The notes under the pieces were generated by a model. The model searched no databases, was not told where the DNA came from, and worked only from the letters and a program-made list of their open reading frames with translations. DNA of 64,000 bases from assembly GCF_003837805.1 (NCBI RefSeq), contig NZ_RQIT01000007.1, positions 186,001 through 250,000 on the forward strand. Reading direction: 5' to 3'. Position numbers and translations under genes: made by a program. The stretch is from Bradyrhizobium sp. RP6 (GTDB taxonomy: Bacteria; Pseudomonadota; Alphaproteobacteria; Rhizobiales; Xanthobacteraceae). Shown here one piece after another: positions 63,915 through 64,000 of the stretch (position 1 is its first letter; every line of letters starts with the position of its first letter).

Positions 63915-64000
63915 ATGAGCGGAACTTTGCCAACCGGGATGCGGATGAGGGGCAAGGTCTGCCTCGTCACGGGCGGCGGCAGCGGCATCGGGCGCGCCAC
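63915..64000 (+). CDS. Short-chain dehydrogenase/reductase, 5' part only
   Basis: The first 28 codons of a gene that runs off the right edge. The start (ATG at 63915) follows GGAG with good spacing. The visible residues include GKVCLVTGGGSGIGRAT, the TGxxxGxG cofactor loop of classical SDR enzymes. It is divergent from the MarR gene with the operator palindrome between them, so it is probably MarR-controlled. Catalytic residues are beyond the window. Confidence 0.75.
   Translation, partial: MSGTLPTGMRMRGKVCLVTGGGSGIGRA

Overview
The window looks like ordinary, GC-rich chromosome from a Bradyrhizobium-type alphaproteobacterium. The best single clue is the proline utilisation gene (49388-52387). 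Its product is 999 residues long and its predicted catalytic cysteine falls at position 792, which as I recall matches the structurally characterised Bradyrhizobium japonicum PutA. Supporting clues are a SorAB sulfite dehydrogenase, a cyanuric-acid-hydrolase family protein, a single-chain acyl-CoA carboxylase of the kind known from Rhodopseudomonas palustris, many short-chain and acyl-CoA catabolic genes, and several families of intergenic palindromic repeats. I see no rRNA, tRNA, CRISPR array, integrase, transposase or phage gene. I see no clear compositional island.

Layout. 1-5.6 kb: a PotABCD-type ABC importer operon on the minus strand, running into a truncated polysaccharide-deacetylase gene. 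It is divergent from a GntR/FCD regulator and an Asp/Glu racemase-like protein that lacks both family cysteines, which suggests a nitrogen-compound uptake and catabolism module. 5.7-13.9 kb: an acyl-CoA synthetase, an 1101-residue biotin carboxylase/BCCP/carboxyltransferase fusion, an AcoR-like sigma-54 activator and a LysR regulator. 14-17.1 kb: an exported cytokinin-dehydrogenase-like flavoprotein, convergent with a flavin reductase/luciferase-like monooxygenase pair. 17.3-20.8 kb: the last two enzymes of galactonate breakdown (dgoK, dgoA) and poxB. 20.8-25.5 kb: a small membrane protein, a double-hotdog thioesterase, a 106-residue unknown, an amidase and a ring-opening amidohydrolase.

25.8-36.6 kb: tex, a Gly/His-rich exported protein, an OmpR/HisKA two-component system, a translationally coupled pair of a LuxR-type regulator with a shortened receiver and a catalytically dead HtrA-like PDZ protein, a Tat-exported VOC protein, a diguanylate cyclase, a DHDPS-family aldolase/lyase and a normal periplasmic HtrA protease. 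36.7-42.4 kb: a molybdopterin hydroxylase large subunit without partners and an enoyl-CoA hydratase plus two acyl-CoA dehydrogenases. 42.5-49.3 kb: lemA and two TPM-domain genes, a membrane-anchored coiled-coil protein, a secreted c-type cytochrome-like protein, a 54-residue membrane protein and a CaiB-type CoA transferase.

49.4-64 kb: putA with its divergent Lrp-type regulator, a cold-shock protein, sorAB, a membrane-bound adenylate cyclase with a quinol-oxidoreductase-like anchor and a 2Fe-2S domain, an ArnT-like glycosyltransferase, the YcjX/YcjF pair, a hemolysin III/TrhA family protein, a short-chain dehydrogenase, and a MarR regulator sharing a perfect 27-bp palindrome with a second short-chain dehydrogenase cut off by the window end.

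The most unusual items are the PDZ pseudoprotease/truncated response-regulator pair (30736-31970), the exported cytokinin-dehydrogenase-like enzyme, the redox-type adenylate cyclase beside sorAB, the cyclic-amide hydrolysis pair, and a 148-bp element bounded by 32-bp perfect inverted repeats (63232-63379). All functions are read from sequence by eye, with no database search.
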